Assembly (NCBI RefSeq): GCF_039543565.1 | Contig: NZ_BAABJZ010000096.1 | Span: 1-64,000, forward strand | Direction: 5' to 3' | DNA length: 64,000 nt | Origin: Ferrimonas pelagia | GTDB lineage: Bacteria; Pseudomonadota; Gammaproteobacteria; Enterobacterales; Shewanellaceae | Shown here: piece by piece, positions 24,106-33,765 of the stretch | How positions within the stretch are numbered: position 1 is the stretch's first letter | How the letters are laid out: every line of letters begins with the position of its first letter | Notes under the pieces: generated by a model | The model's input: the letters and a program-made list of their open reading frames with translations, nothing else | Databases searched by the model: none | What the model was told of the DNA's origin: nothing | Made by a program: the position numbers and the translations under genes

Positions 24106-26550
24106 ATGAGTAATGTTTCAAGGTTGTTGCGACTGGCGCCTGTGGCTGCATTAATCACTTCAACCTATGCGGTTGCCCAACCGCATGTTGTGTTTGTTAC
24201 GTTCGACGACTTGAATCTCAACAGCCTTGGCGCTTACGGGAATCAACTGGAGGACATTACGCCAAATCTCGATCGTCTGGCCAATGAAGGGATGCGCTTC
24301 AATAACTTTCACGTTATGGCAGCCAACTGTACGCCTTCCCGAGCATTCATGATGACCGGAATGTATCAACAAAATAGCCGCATTTTTTCGCTGGGCAAAG
24401 CGGGGGCAGGTAACCACACGCTTCGCAATACCATGCCCGCCGTGTTTCAAGCCGCCGGCTATCATACGGGTGTGATGGGGAAGAACCCGCACCAGATGCC
24501 TTTCGAGCCACACAGTTCCTGGGATGTCGAATACGATGGCTATAGCTCAACCCGTGTGCCGAGTAACATCTACGACAAGATGATGGCAGCCATTGAGGAT
24601 GCAAAGGAGAGCGATCAACCCCTGTTCTTTAACCTCAACATCTTCGACCCGCATACCCCTTTTTATGGTTGGCACCCACGCAAAGGGTCGATTGAAGAGA
24701 CAGGCAATCATCCAAGCCGGATCTACACCGCGGATGAGGTTCCCTATCCGAGCTGGTTCCCCGTTCTGCCGGAATACGCCCGTGTAGGCACAACACGCGA
24801 TGGTGTCGAAAACGTACACATGCTTGATGAGGTTGCCGCTTACTACAACACGGTAAAGCGTGGGGATGACTCAACGGGCGCCATGATCCAAGCGCTGATC
24901 GATGGGGGGATTTATGATGACACCATGATCGTCGTCATCTCCGACCATGGTGCACAGCTGCCTGGCGCGAAAACCTCGCTCTACAATCATGGCACGGCTT
25001 CCCCCTTAATCGTCCGTTGGCCTGGCGTGGTTGAAGCCGGATCGGTGAACGATGAACATATGGTGGGCTCAATCGATCTGGTTCCGACCTTTAGCGAGGT
25101 GGTGGGGCAGCCCATTCCTATGGAAGTTGACGGCCGTTCCTTCCTGCCGATGCTGCATCAGGAAGAGGTAGGGCCTTGGCGTGAGTTTGTCTATAAACAG
25201 CAGAACGATCGCAACCCATCTCGGGCGATCCAGACAACAGATTCGCTTTACATCCTGAACGCCTGGGCGAATGGTAGTCAACGATTTGGCAGCGTTACCA
25301 CGGGCATGTTCACATGGCGTATGTTCAAGGAGGCAGCGGCCAACCCTGAGCTTGCCCCTATCGTTGAGGACTGGGTCAATCGAATAGAATACCGCATGCC
25401 GGAAGAGTTCTATGACGTCGCCAATGATCCCGACAACCTGTACAACCTGATTGATGACCCAGCGTATGCCGATGAGATCGCCCGCCTGCGTCAAATGATG
25501 CTGGATGAAGCGGTGACCACTGGCGACGACCTCTTTGTGCCCGCAATCCAAGATCCACAGAACCACGAAGTGCTTGCCTCCGTTATTGACGCTCAGAAGC
25601 AATTCCACGCGGATCAGCGCAACGACCCGAACTATTTACGCGTCGTGAACTATGACCCTCTGGATGGATGGATGGTGATAGGTAACACCATTTTCGAACC
25701 CTTTGGCGAGTGGGGGATCTGGAAATCTACCGGTGCCGGTGTGGGCTTAACGAAAAATAACGGAGAGCGGAACATGGGTCCGTCTGCCGTTGAATTCGAT
25801 GGCAAGAAACTGGCCGAGAATGCCTTCCTTGCAACGGCAGAAAGCTTTGACGGTTCCGTTTTTGAACAGATCAAACTCGAACTGCTGGTGCCGAACCACC
25901 AGAAATTCGAGCGTAGAGGCCGCGTCGATCGTAAAACGGAGTTGTTCAAATCATCACAGCTGAACGTCGTATACCACGATGGCAATGAGTGGCAAAAAGC
26001 GGCTTCCGTCAAAGGGAATCGTATTACTGGCGAGCACAGCTGGACACTGGATGCGCCAGCCGGCGGCTTCCCGACGGACATGCGCATTGGCATTCAAGTC
26101 CAGTTTAATGGCGATGGCGGATACGTCACCGTCGACTCTGTCCGCCTGAGCGGATGGCAGGACTGGCAGCAGGTGACCGGTTGGAGTGCTTCGAACAAGC
26201 CTGTTGATAACGCATTTTCGCTCACCACTTCGACGCCCGAAGTGGAACTCTCCGGCGCCTTGAAAGGACAGGAGATGGGTCAATTAGAACTCAGCTACGA
26301 GTTTAGAGGCCAAAATATCAGCGGGTCTGACCGTCTGCTTGTTGAGATGGCCGATGAAAATGGCTGGAAGAGCATTCAGGTACATAACTTTGACTACGTG
26401 ATGCTTCAAGGCAGCGCTTACAAGGGGATGATCGAACTCACAAGCCCGCTTCCCGCGCAAACAAAGCTTCGTTTCCGTTTGGACAGCAATGCTGCTAATG
26501 CAGCGATTGCTATTAACGATGTGATGCTCAAAACACGTTCCGCGTTCTAA
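24106..26550 (+). CDS. secreted type I sulfatase (formylglycine-dependent)
   Basis: Hydrolyses sulfate esters, probably on marine polysaccharides, outside the cytoplasm. A signal peptide is cleaved near VAQ (residue 25). Metal ligands Asp34/Asp35 (VTFDDLN) and the formylglycine motif CTPSR (Cys75) are present, with GVMGKNPHQMP, FDPHTPFYGW and the IVVISDHGAQ metal site further on. The sulfatase domain ends near residue 470; about 340 further residues are beta-rich and could be carbohydrate-binding or Ig-like, which makes it longer than usual. The AAGGAAG ribosome-binding site is good. The family is S1; subfamily and substrate cannot be read from sequence. A formylglycine-generating enzyme is not in the window. 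It stands alone with its own terminator. Confidence 0.92.
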   Translation: MSNVSRLLRLAPVAALITSTYAVAQPHVVFVTFDDLNLNSLGAYGNQLEDITPNLDRLANEGMRFNNFHVMAANCTPSRAFMMTGMYQQNSRIFSLGKAGAGNHTLRNTMPAVFQAAGYHTGVMGKNPHQMPFEPHSSWDVEYDGYSSTRVPSNIYDKMMAAIEDAKESDQPLFFNLNIFDPHTPFYGWHPRKGSIEETGNHPSRIYTADEVPYPSWFPVLPEYARVGTTRDGVENVHMLDEVAAYYNTVKRGDDSTGAMIQALIDGGIYDDTMIVVISDHGAQLPGAKTSLYNHGTASPLIVRWPGVVEAGSVNDEHMVGSIDLVPTFSEVVGQPIPMEVDGRSFLPMLHQEEVGPWREFVYKQQNDRNPSRAIQTTDSLYILNAWANGSQRFGSVTTGMFTWRMFKEAAANPELAPIVEDWVNRIEYRMPEEFYDVANDPDNLYNLIDDPAYADEIARLRQMMLDEAVTTGDDLFVPAIQDPQNHEVLASVIDAQKQFHADQRNDPNYLRVVNYDPLDGWMVIGNTIFEPFGEWGIWKSTGAGVGLTKNNGERNMGPSAVEFDGKKLAENAFLATAESFDGSVFEQIKLELLVPNHQKFERRGRVDRKTELFKSSQLNVVYHDGNEWQKAASVKGNRITGEHSWTLDAPAGGFPTDMRIGIQVQFNGDGGYVTVDSVRLSGWQDWQQVTGWSASNKPVDNAFSLTTSTPEVELSGALKGQEMGQLELSYEFRGQNISGSDRLLVEMADENGWKSIQVHNFDYVMLQGSAYKGMIELTSPLPAQTKLRFRLDSNAANAAIAINDVMLKTRSAF

Positions 26551-26571
26551 GCGTAAGATCGTGATAGCTGA

Positions 26572-26599
26572 AAGGCGGTCCTTCGGGATCGCCTTTTTT
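26572..26599 (+). terminator. sulfatase terminator
   Basis: AAGGCGGTCC-TTCG-GGATCGCCTT hairpin (one G-T pair) with a run of six T, 22 bp after the stop. Confidence 0.85.
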
Positions 26600-26856
26600 G
26601 ATTCAAATGTCGGCGACCCAAATCACGACCAAAGCAATCAGAGCCGCCTAACGACAAGGGCTGTGCAAGCGTTTGCGTGACATTCAACCATTCGAACTGG
26701 TTTCGAGCCTGGATTATGCGTTCGGGGATGGAAATGTGGATGCGACTGCTCACACACTGCACCTTAAGCCGATAGCCGTAAATCCCCGGCAAAGTTCCCA
26801 TGAACTTGGGCTTTGGTTGAGGAGCCCTTCAGCAGCTAAAGGTAATACGTTCAATA

Positions 26857-26873
26857 AACGATCGACGATCGTT
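26857..26873. repeat. 17-bp palindrome at the zapC stop
   Basis: AACGATCGACGATCGTT is a perfect palindrome around a central A, overlapping the zapC stop codon. Its loop is too small for a classical terminator and no T-run follows. It contains two GATC sites, like the larger hairpin at the other end of zapC. Confidence 0.5.
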
Positions 26874-27411
26874 ATGCCGCCACAATACGGATCGTTTTGC
26901 TCTGCATCGCTGGCATCAAACGATCGTTCATGACTTTGATCAAAGCAAACTGAGACAGACTCTTGCCATTTTTTAACGGACAAGTCGCATCGACTAACAT
27001 CAATAATGCACACTGCTCATACGCTTCAATGACAATAAACTGATGTCTGCCCTGCTCTGTTTGTAATGTGACCAGTTTACATTGGGTGGCGTACACTATG
27101 TGCGGACTGGATTTGAAGTGCCAACTCTTTGGCATCATCGGCAGCGAGAAGAACCGTGCGGCGGTCATATTCAAAGCCAACTGTACCCGTACCGTATCCT
27201 CTACCGGCAGTTGCTGCTCCAACTTTTGTACGCAGTCTTGATAATAGTTGGCGTGCTCGGCCGAAAATGGCAAGTCATACAAGCCGTCAGGGATTATCTG
27301 CTTACGGGAATACCCGGATAAAAACGCCATATGTCCGCCCAGCTGAATAGCCAGCTTATTGAGCTCAATATGATAGAACCATTTCCAAGTTTGCTCAGGC
27401 ATTAATGACAT
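26872..27411 (-). CDS. zapC: cell division protein ZapC
   Basis: ZapC binds FtsZ and stabilises Z-ring polymers at midcell. The 179-residue product aligns with E. coli ZapC (180 aa): QTWKWFYH at the N-terminus, PKSWHF in the middle, and IKVMNDRLMP near the C-terminus. I start at ATG 27411 because AAAGGA lies 9 bases before it; the longer frame from GTG 27438 would swallow that site. It is adjacent to pyrD in the same orientation, as in enterics, but a terminator and a 42-bp hairpin lie between them, so it is transcribed separately. Confidence 0.9.
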   Translation of the reverse strand: MSLMPEQTWKWFYHIELNKLAIQLGGHMAFLSGYSRKQIIPDGLYDLPFSAEHANYYQDCVQKLEQQLPVEDTVRVQLALNMTAARFFSLPMMPKSWHFKSSPHIVYATQCKLVTLQTEQGRHQFIVIEAYEQCALLMLVDATCPLKNGKSLSQFALIKVMNDRLMPAMQSKTIRIVAA

Positions 27412-27499
27412 CGTGACGAGTCCTTTCCACAGACACACTTTATGCTAGTGCAAATATCAAGCAAGTTGCAACAAAAATAGTCACTTACTAAAACTTAAA

Positions 27500-27541
27500 G
27501 TGCGATCAAAACGATCCGATCCTCGATCGTTTTGATCGCAC
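27500..27541. repeat. 42-bp hairpin with five GATC sites between pyrD and zapC
   Basis: Perfect 16-bp arms (GTGCGATCAAAACGAT and complement) around a 10-base centre. GATC occurs at 27504, 27513, 27518, 27525 and 27534. It lies about 60-90 bp upstream of zapC and next to the pyrD terminator, but is not itself followed by a T-run on the coding strand. Confidence 0.7.
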
Positions 27542-27544
27542 AAA

Positions 27545-27568
27545 AAAAGGAGCCTTTCGGCTCCTTTT
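27545..27568 (-). terminator. pyrD terminator
   Basis: AAAAGGAGCC-TTTC-GGCTCCTTTT hairpin with a seven-T run on the minus strand, 20 bp after the pyrD stop. Confidence 0.9.
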
Positions 27569-27587
27569 CATTTAAAGAGCGAATGAC

Positions 27588-28613
27588 TTATTTGCGCGCC
27601 AAATAAGCATCAGTAATGTCTTTAATCAATTCCGGACCACAATAGATAAAGCCGGTATAGATCTGAACCATCTTGGCACCCACATCCACTTTATCCATCG
27701 CATCTTTACCCGAATCGATACCACCACAGCCCAGAATTGGCATCTTATCGCCAAGGTTCTGATGCAGCTTATCGATGATCACGGTCGCGCGCTCGCGCAA
27801 CGGCACACCGGACAAACCACCCATTTCACCGTGCTCTGGCAGATGCTCTACCCCTTCTCGGCTCAATGTGGTGTTGGTGGCGATCACGCCATCGAAGCGA
27901 TTACGTAACAGCGAATCACACACCGCTTTGAGCTCATCGTCAGAAAGGTCTGGGGCAACCTTCAAGGCGATCGGCACATATTTACCGTGCTTCTCTGCCA
28001 ACTCTTCCTGCTTAGCTTTCAGTGAGGAGAGCAGATCGTCCAACATCTCACCGTACTGCAAGCTACGTAGGCCCGGCGTGTTTGGCGATGAGATATTGAC
28101 CGCAATGTAGCCGGATACCTCGTAAACCTTCTCCATGCAGTACAGGTAATCGTTCTTACCTTCTTCCAACGGTGTGTCTTTGTTCTTACCGATGTTCACG
28201 CCGATCACGCAGTCGCCTGGGTTTGACGCCTTGATGTTCGCTACCAGGTTATCAACGCCTTTATTGTTGAAACCCATGCGGTTGATGATCGCACGTGCTG
28301 GTTTCAGGCGAAAAGCGCGCGGCTTGTCATTGCCGGGTTGTGGACGCGGGGTCACAGTGCCAACCTCGACATGGCCAAAGCCCATGGCTGCAAAGCCGTT
28401 GATGCACTCACCGTCTTTATCCATACCTGCAGCCAAACCAACTGGGTTCGGGAAGGTCACTCCCATAAACTCCACCGGCGCGTGGGCAACGTTCTGACGA
28501 TAGAACAGATCCAGCGGCGTATTCGAGGTCATACGGATCCCATTCATTGCGATCGCATGAGCCACTTCCGGGTTGGTTTGGAACAGTACTTTCTGTGCAA
28601 GGCGGTAAAACAT
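27588..28613 (-). CDS. pyrD: dihydroorotate dehydrogenase (quinone), class 2
   Basis: Oxidises dihydroorotate to orotate at the inner membrane with quinone as acceptor, step four of pyrimidine synthesis. The N-terminal amphipathic helices (YRLAQKVLFQTNPEVAHAIA) are the class 2 membrane/quinone extension. NPVGLAAGMDKDG, GTVTPRPQPGNDKPR, INRMGFNNKGVD, NISSPNTPGLR (catalytic Ser) and TNTTLSREG are present. Length 341 is normal. ATG 28613 has AGGAG five bases upstream; an ATG one codon earlier is too close to it. Confidence 0.97.
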   Translation of the reverse strand: MFYRLAQKVLFQTNPEVAHAIAMNGIRMTSNTPLDLFYRQNVAHAPVEFMGVTFPNPVGLAAGMDKDGECINGFAAMGFGHVEVGTVTPRPQPGNDKPRAFRLKPARAIINRMGFNNKGVDNLVANIKASNPGDCVIGVNIGKNKDTPLEEGKNDYLYCMEKVYEVSGYIAVNISSPNTPGLRSLQYGEMLDDLLSSLKAKQEELAEKHGKYVPIALKVAPDLSDDELKAVCDSLLRNRFDGVIATNTTLSREGVEHLPEHGEMGGLSGVPLRERATVIIDKLHQNLGDKMPILGCGGIDSGKDAMDKVDVGAKMVQIYTGFIYCGPELIKDITDAYLARK

Positions 28614-28632
28614 CATTTCTCCTGTTCTAAAA

Positions 28633-28656
28633 AAGCCCCGGCCAACACCGGGGCTT
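28633..28656 (-). terminator. terminator of the glutamate dehydrogenase gene
   Basis: AAGCCCCGG-CCAACA-CCGGGGCTT hairpin followed by a T-run on the minus strand, between the gdhB stop and the pyrD start. Confidence 0.88.
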
Positions 28657-28673
28657 CTCCTTGATATCTCTGT

Positions 28674-31600
28674 TTACATCGATTCTGCAACGGCGTCGCA
28701 GCGCATGATCAACAGGTTTAGCTCCCTGAGCGCCACTGAGAACTTGGCAAACTCATGGCTCTTGGAGGTTCTAAACTCCGCGACCATCTGCATCCATCGA
28801 TTCAAGGTTGCTTGATTTTCATTGACCCATTGTTCGATTATGACATCGGCTTGGCAGACCGTCTGACAGTTTCCGAGCACGACGCGCGTCAAGCGTCGCT
28901 GTAACCAATCCAACTCCTCACGGAACGCGGAGCGGGCTAACGCTTGCCAGTGGTTGGCCACTGCCTGCTCATTTATCTGCGCCAGGAACCAGTGAAGCTC
29001 GATCTCGGCGCCCAGACGGAAGTAGGTTTCAGCGACCAAACGAACCGGTTTGTGCTCCGCTTCAGCGATCTCGGTAATGTCCAATGCCGAGAACAGCGTG
29101 CTCAGCCTGACGATGGTTAACGCCAATGGCTTAGGCACGCCCAGCTTGATCTCCTCGTCCGCCTTAAGCGCGAGTTCCTGCGCTTCATCTTGATGCAACA
29201 GTTGGTCAAAACTTTGCTCCAGCTCCGCCACGACCGGACGGAACATGGCCACGTTTTGGGCAATATCTTGATTTCCGCTGCGATGACGCAAGAACCAACG
29301 CGTCGCGCGACGCACTGTCCGCTGAAGCAAACACAACATCCGATACTGATCGGCACTGCGGGCGGTACCATCGAGTTCGATGATCTCTGCCTTGATCCGG
29401 TCAAAGTCAAACACTTGGGCGGCAATAGTGTAGCTGATAGCGACCTCACAGACTGAGGCCCCAGTCTCATCCTGCATCCGTTGGATGAAGTTCAAGCCCA
29501 TGTCGTTAATGATGCTATTGGCCAAACTGGTGGCGATGATCTCGCCGCGCAGCGGGTGCTCAGACATATTGGAGGCAAATTTGGCCTGAAGCCGCTGAGG
29601 GAAATAGCGCAACAAGCGCTTTGACAGCTCAGCGTTATCGGTGATCACCGGATCAACCAATTGCTCTTTAAGTACCATCTTGGCGTAGGCCACCAACACC
29701 GCCAGCTCGGGTCGTGTTAACCCATGGCCTGCAGCCATCCGCTCCCCCAGCTCATCGTCCGCAGGCAAGAACTCCAGTGCCCGATCGAGCTTGCCCTCCT
29801 TTTCCAGATAATGAATAAAGCGGATCTGCTCTTTGAGCTGGGTGTCCTTGTTGATCTCGGTGACCGAGATACTCAAGGTCTGCTCGCGACAATCTTGCAG
29901 CACGATCTCGGCGACTTCGTCAGTCATCTCTTCAAGTAAGTGGTTGCGCTGCTTCACCGTCAGCTCGCCTTCCGCCACCAACTGATCCAACAAGATCTTT
30001 ATGTTCACTTCATTATCTGAGCAGTCGACACCGCCAACGTTGTCGACAAAGTCGGTGTTGATCCGCCCGCCAAACTCCGCATACTCGATCCGCCCCAGTT
30101 GGGTCAGGCCGAGGTTACCCCCCTCCCCGACCACCTTGGCCCGCAATTGACTGCCGTTGATCCGCACTGCATCGTTAGCACGATCGCCCACGTCGACATG
30201 GGTCTCACTGGCCGACTTAACGTAGGTGCCGATCCCGCCATTCCAAAGCAGATCCACCTCCATCTGCAACAGCGCATGCACCAGCTCAGTCGGGGTCATC
30301 TGGCCTTTTTTACTGCCCAGCATCGTCTTGATCTGGGGGGTCAGTTTGATCGACTTGGCCGAACGACTGAAGATCCCGCCCCCGTCGGCGATCAGGCTTG
30401 CGTCGTAATCCTCCCAACTGGAACGCGGCAACTTAAACAGGCGTGCACGCTCTTTGTAGCTCCGGGCCGGATCCGGATCCGGATCGATGAAGATATGCAT
30501 GTGGTTAAAGGCCGCCTGCAGACGAATATGCTTGGACAGCAACATGCCGTTGCCAAACACATCTCCGGCCATATCCCCAATCGCCAAACAGGTAAAATCG
30601 GTTTTCTGACAGTCGATCCCCAGCTCACGGAAATGCCGTTTAACCGACTCCCAGGCCCCCCGCGCCGTGATCGCCATCTTTTTATGGTCATAGCCAAATT
30701 GACCGCCGGAAGCAAACGCATCATTCAACCAAAAATCATATTCTTGTGATATCGCATTGGCGATGTCAGAGAAGGTGGCCGTGCCTTTGTCGGCGGCTAC
30801 GACCAGATAGGGATCGTCCTCATCATGGCGAACGACATTGCTGGGTAATTGCAGCTCACCTTGCACTATATTGTCGGTGATATCGAGCAGACCGCGGATA
30901 AAGGTCCGGTAACATTCCTGCCCTTCCGCCAGCATCGCCTCGCGTTCTTTGGGCAACTGCTTACAGACAAAGCCGCCTTTAGCGCCAGAGGGCACGATCA
31001 CGGTATTCTTCACTTGCTGGGCCTTGACCAGACCCAAGATCTCGGTACGAAAATCTTCCCGTCGATCTGACCAACGCAAGCCCCCCCGCGCCACCTTGCC
31101 CCCCCGCAGATGGACGCCTTCCACCCGGGCCGAATAGACGAAGACCTCGTATTTCGGCACCGGCAGCGGGATATCTGGGATCCGCTCCGGCTGAAACTTA
31201 AACGACAGATACGCCTTGGGCTGCCCCTGAGCGTCGACTTGATGGAAGTTGGTCCTTAAAGTGGCTTCCAGCAGTTCGACAAAGCGACGGATGATCCTAT
31301 CGTCATCCAGGTTGGCCACGTCATCCAATTGGGTCAGTACCTTGGCCTTTAAGGGTTCGATATCGTGTTTGGTTCGGCCGCCAGGCTTAAAGCGCCGACG
31401 AAAGATCTCCATCAACAAGCGGGTGATCTCAGGATAACGATCCAAGGTTTCGGCAATATAGCGCTGGGAGAAGGTGTTGCCGAGCTGACGCATATACTTG
31501 GCGTAGGCACGCAAAACCGTCACTTCCAGCCCGGTTAACCCCGCCGTCAGTACCAAATGGTTAAACACATCGTTCTCAAAGGTACCGGCCCACGTCTGCG

Positions 31601-33521
31601 CCAAAGCCTGCTCAAAGCGCTTTTGGTAGCTGGTAATGCTTTCTGAGATCTCGCCCTTGATGGTCATGGCAAAATCGAGGATCCAGAACTCCTCTCCCTC
31701 AGAGCTGATCACCTTATAGGGCCGCTCCCCGATCACCCTAAGCCCGAAGTTTTCCAGCATCGGCAGGATATCCGACAGCGGGATAGGTTCATCTTTATGG
31801 TACAGCTTCAGGCTGACATGGCGTAAAGCCAACGCCGACTCCTGTGGTCGGTAGAACAGCATACCCAAAGGGTGCTCGGCATCGAGCGCCAATAACTGGT
31901 CGATATCCTCCAGCGCCGCGTTGGGGAGTACGTCCTCTTTGTAGCTGCGCGGAAAACCATTAATGAAACGCCGGGATAGCGACTTACCCTCCGCCTCGCC
32001 ACGACAGTCAAGCAGGGCGGTGTCCAGTTTATCTTCCCAAGTGCGTGCCAGCTCGACCAGGTTGGTCTCCAATTCGTTCACATCGATATCCATATTGTTA
32101 TCGTCGACCTTGATCAGATAGAGGGTTCGGGCCAAGGTGGATTCGGAAAAGTAGGTGGTAAACTCCACCGAGGTGTCCGTCTGGAAAAAGGCCGCCAGCA
32201 AGGCTTGGGTGCGCACGCGCAGATGGGTGTTGTAACGCTCCTTCGAGGTGTAGACCAAGGCCGAAACAAAACGCCCAAACAGATCTCGCCGGACAAATAA
32301 CCGCACCTTGTCTCTGTCCTGCATATGCAGGATCCCCATGCAGGTCTCGTGCAACTGCTTTTCGGTGGCCTGGATCAGCTCATCCCGTGGAAAGGTTTCC
32401 AGAATGTTCACGAGCGCCTTATGATCGTGGCTGCGCGGCGCCAATCCGGAGCGCTCGATCACCCGTTGCATCTTCTGTTTGATCAACGGGATCTGGCCCG
32501 GGCTGCGGTTATACACCGTCGATGCGTACAAACCGATGAAGCGATGCTCCCCGACCACATGACCTTGACTATCGAACCGCTTGATCCCGACGTAATCGAT
32601 GTAAGCTGGCCGGTGCACCCGGCTTTTCGCATTAGTCTTGGTCAAGATCAGGTAGTGGCTGCTTAACGCCTCTTTGCGCGCGGCTTCGGGCAGGGTCGAT
32701 AACAGCAACCCTTGATGTTGGCTTGGCCGGTTTGCTAGGGTGCCCAAACTGGTGTCGTGGCAGGGCTGTAGGGCGAGATCTCCCTCGACTCGCTTTAACT
32801 CATAGTAGCGATAGCCCAGGAAGGTAAAGTGATGATCGGAGATGAAGTCCAAGAAATCTAAAGCATTATCTCGGTCACGGTCGGCACCGATCTTCGGCGC
32901 GGTCTTGACCTCTTCGATCACCTTGGCCAATTGAGCCTGCATCGGCCGCCAACCTTCGGTGGAGGCCACCACATCCTCCAGCATTGAGTTCAGCTCATCG
33001 GACAAGGCTCGTCGAGCCGCTTCACTGGCCTGGTTTTCGACTTCAATAAGAAACACGGAGATCCGCTCAAACGTCTCCGGTGCTTCCATAACAGACCGTA
33101 CTTCGATGACCTTGCCCTGCTCATCGCGGCTGATCGCGATCGGCGTGTGGATCATCAAGTGGGCCGAGATCCCAAACCGATTCAATGCCATGGCGACCGA
33201 ATCAACCAAAAACGGCATATCCGGCTGCACCATCTCAATGATGGTATGGGACGAACTCCAACCATGCGTGCTTTGGCCCGGGTTGTAGATCTGATTAAAG
33301 CACCCATCTTGCGGTGAATCGTTGAGGCTCTTCCATAAACTCAAGGTGGCGCCATATAGCTCACTGTCTTTGCGTTGATTCAGTTCATCTTTTGACAAGG
33401 TACCGAACAGGATACGGGCAAACGTGTTCAGTAAGTGGGCTTCTGTCTCGGGGTTTTTCCGGCGGATAAGCTCCACCACATTATCTAACAAAACGGACGG
33501 GCTGGATTGAAGTGTCGCCAT
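28674..33521 (-). CDS. gdhB: NAD-specific glutamate dehydrogenase, large (about 180 kDa) type
   Basis: Deaminates glutamate to 2-oxoglutarate and ammonium with NAD, a catabolic role. The product is about 1,615 residues, the size of the L_180 class known from Pseudomonas and Streptomyces. Regulatory ACT-like modules occupy roughly the first 700 residues; the catalytic core follows (GGKVARGGLRWSDRREDFRTEILGL, NTVIVPSGAKGGFV, ADKGTATFSDIAN), then the Rossmann part (AIGDMAGDVFGNGML, VGEGGNLGLTQ) and a helical C-terminal domain. Start at ATG 33521: AGGA lies about 10 bases before it, while the frame from 33554 has no ribosome-binding site. It is monocistronic with its own terminator. Confidence 0.96.
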   Translation of the reverse strand: MATLQSSPSVLLDNVVELIRRKNPETEAHLLNTFARILFGTLSKDELNQRKDSELYGATLSLWKSLNDSPQDGCFNQIYNPGQSTHGWSSSHTIIEMVQPDMPFLVDSVAMALNRFGISAHLMIHTPIAISRDEQGKVIEVRSVMEAPETFERISVFLIEVENQASEAARRALSDELNSMLEDVVASTEGWRPMQAQLAKVIEEVKTAPKIGADRDRDNALDFLDFISDHHFTFLGYRYYELKRVEGDLALQPCHDTSLGTLANRPSQHQGLLLSTLPEAARKEALSSHYLILTKTNAKSRVHRPAYIDYVGIKRFDSQGHVVGEHRFIGLYASTVYNRSPGQIPLIKQKMQRVIERSGLAPRSHDHKALVNILETFPRDELIQATEKQLHETCMGILHMQDRDKVRLFVRRDLFGRFVSALVYTSKERYNTHLRVRTQALLAAFFQTDTSVEFTTYFSESTLARTLYLIKVDDNNMDIDVNELETNLVELARTWEDKLDTALLDCRGEAEGKSLSRRFINGFPRSYKEDVLPNAALEDIDQLLALDAEHPLGMLFYRPQESALALRHVSLKLYHKDEPIPLSDILPMLENFGLRVIGERPYKVISSEGEEFWILDFAMTIKGEISESITSYQKRFEQALAQTWAGTFENDVFNHLVLTAGLTGLEVTVLRAYAKYMRQLGNTFSQRYIAETLDRYPEITRLLMEIFRRRFKPGGRTKHDIEPLKAKVLTQLDDVANLDDDRIIRRFVELLEATLRTNFHQVDAQGQPKAYLSFKFQPERIPDIPLPVPKYEVFVYSARVEGVHLRGGKVARGGLRWSDRREDFRTEILGLVKAQQVKNTVIVPSGAKGGFVCKQLPKEREAMLAEGQECYRTFIRGLLDITDNIVQGELQLPSNVVRHDEDDPYLVVAADKGTATFSDIANAISQEYDFWLNDAFASGGQFGYDHKKMAITARGAWESVKRHFRELGIDCQKTDFTCLAIGDMAGDVFGNGMLLSKHIRLQAAFNHMHIFIDPDPDPARSYKERARLFKLPRSSWEDYDASLIADGGGIFSRSAKSIKLTPQIKTMLGSKKGQMTPTELVHALLQMEVDLLWNGGIGTYVKSASETHVDVGDRANDAVRINGSQLRAKVVGEGGNLGLTQLGRIEYAEFGGRINTDFVDNVGGVDCSDNEVNIKILLDQLVAEGELTVKQRNHLLEEMTDEVAEIVLQDCREQTLSISVTEINKDTQLKEQIRFIHYLEKEGKLDRALEFLPADDELGERMAAGHGLTRPELAVLVAYAKMVLKEQLVDPVITDNAELSKRLLRYFPQRLQAKFASNMSEHPLRGEIIATSLANSIINDMGLNFIQRMQDETGASVCEVAISYTIAAQVFDFDRIKAEIIELDGTARSADQYRMLCLLQRTVRRATRWFLRHRSGNQDIAQNVAMFRPVVAELEQSFDQLLHQDEAQELALKADEEIKLGVPKPLALTIVRLSTLFSALDITEIAEAEHKPVRLVAETYFRLGAEIELHWFLAQINEQAVANHWQALARSAFREELDWLQRRLTRVVLGNCQTVCQADVIIEQWVNENQATLNRWMQMVAEFRTSKSHEFAKFSVALRELNLLIMRCDAVAESM

Positions 33522-33718
33522 CGTGGTAATTCCTATCGCACAGGCTGGGATCATTTTTGTTTATCGTTGTGAAACGGGCTCTCTCCGGCCCATTTATGCC
33601 GAAGCTTATCACCCTTTTACCAACATTGTGAGCCACGACACGTCCATTCTGACCGAAACGCAGCGTTCATCTGCTGCGCAATGAACACCCAAGCGCATCG
33701 AATGTTTGTTTATGCAAA

Positions 33719-33742
33719 AAAGGCCGCATTTCTGCGGCCTTT
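33719..33742 (-). terminator. terminator of the MMPL operon
   Basis: AAAGGCCGCA-TTTC-TGCGGCCTTT hairpin with a T-run on the minus strand, 24 bp after the MMPL stop. Confidence 0.88.
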
Positions 33743-33765
33743 ATTCATACACGATAACCTCTGCG

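Noticed and set aside
30470..30500. Repeated GGATCC-type units as a tandem repeat
   Set aside because: Encodes DPDPDP within gdhB in frame; explained by the protein sequence and the high GATC usage of this genome.
30099..30749. A 216-codon frame opposite the glutamate dehydrogenase
   Set aside because: Antisense to the conserved catalytic core of gdhB; one of several shadows there.
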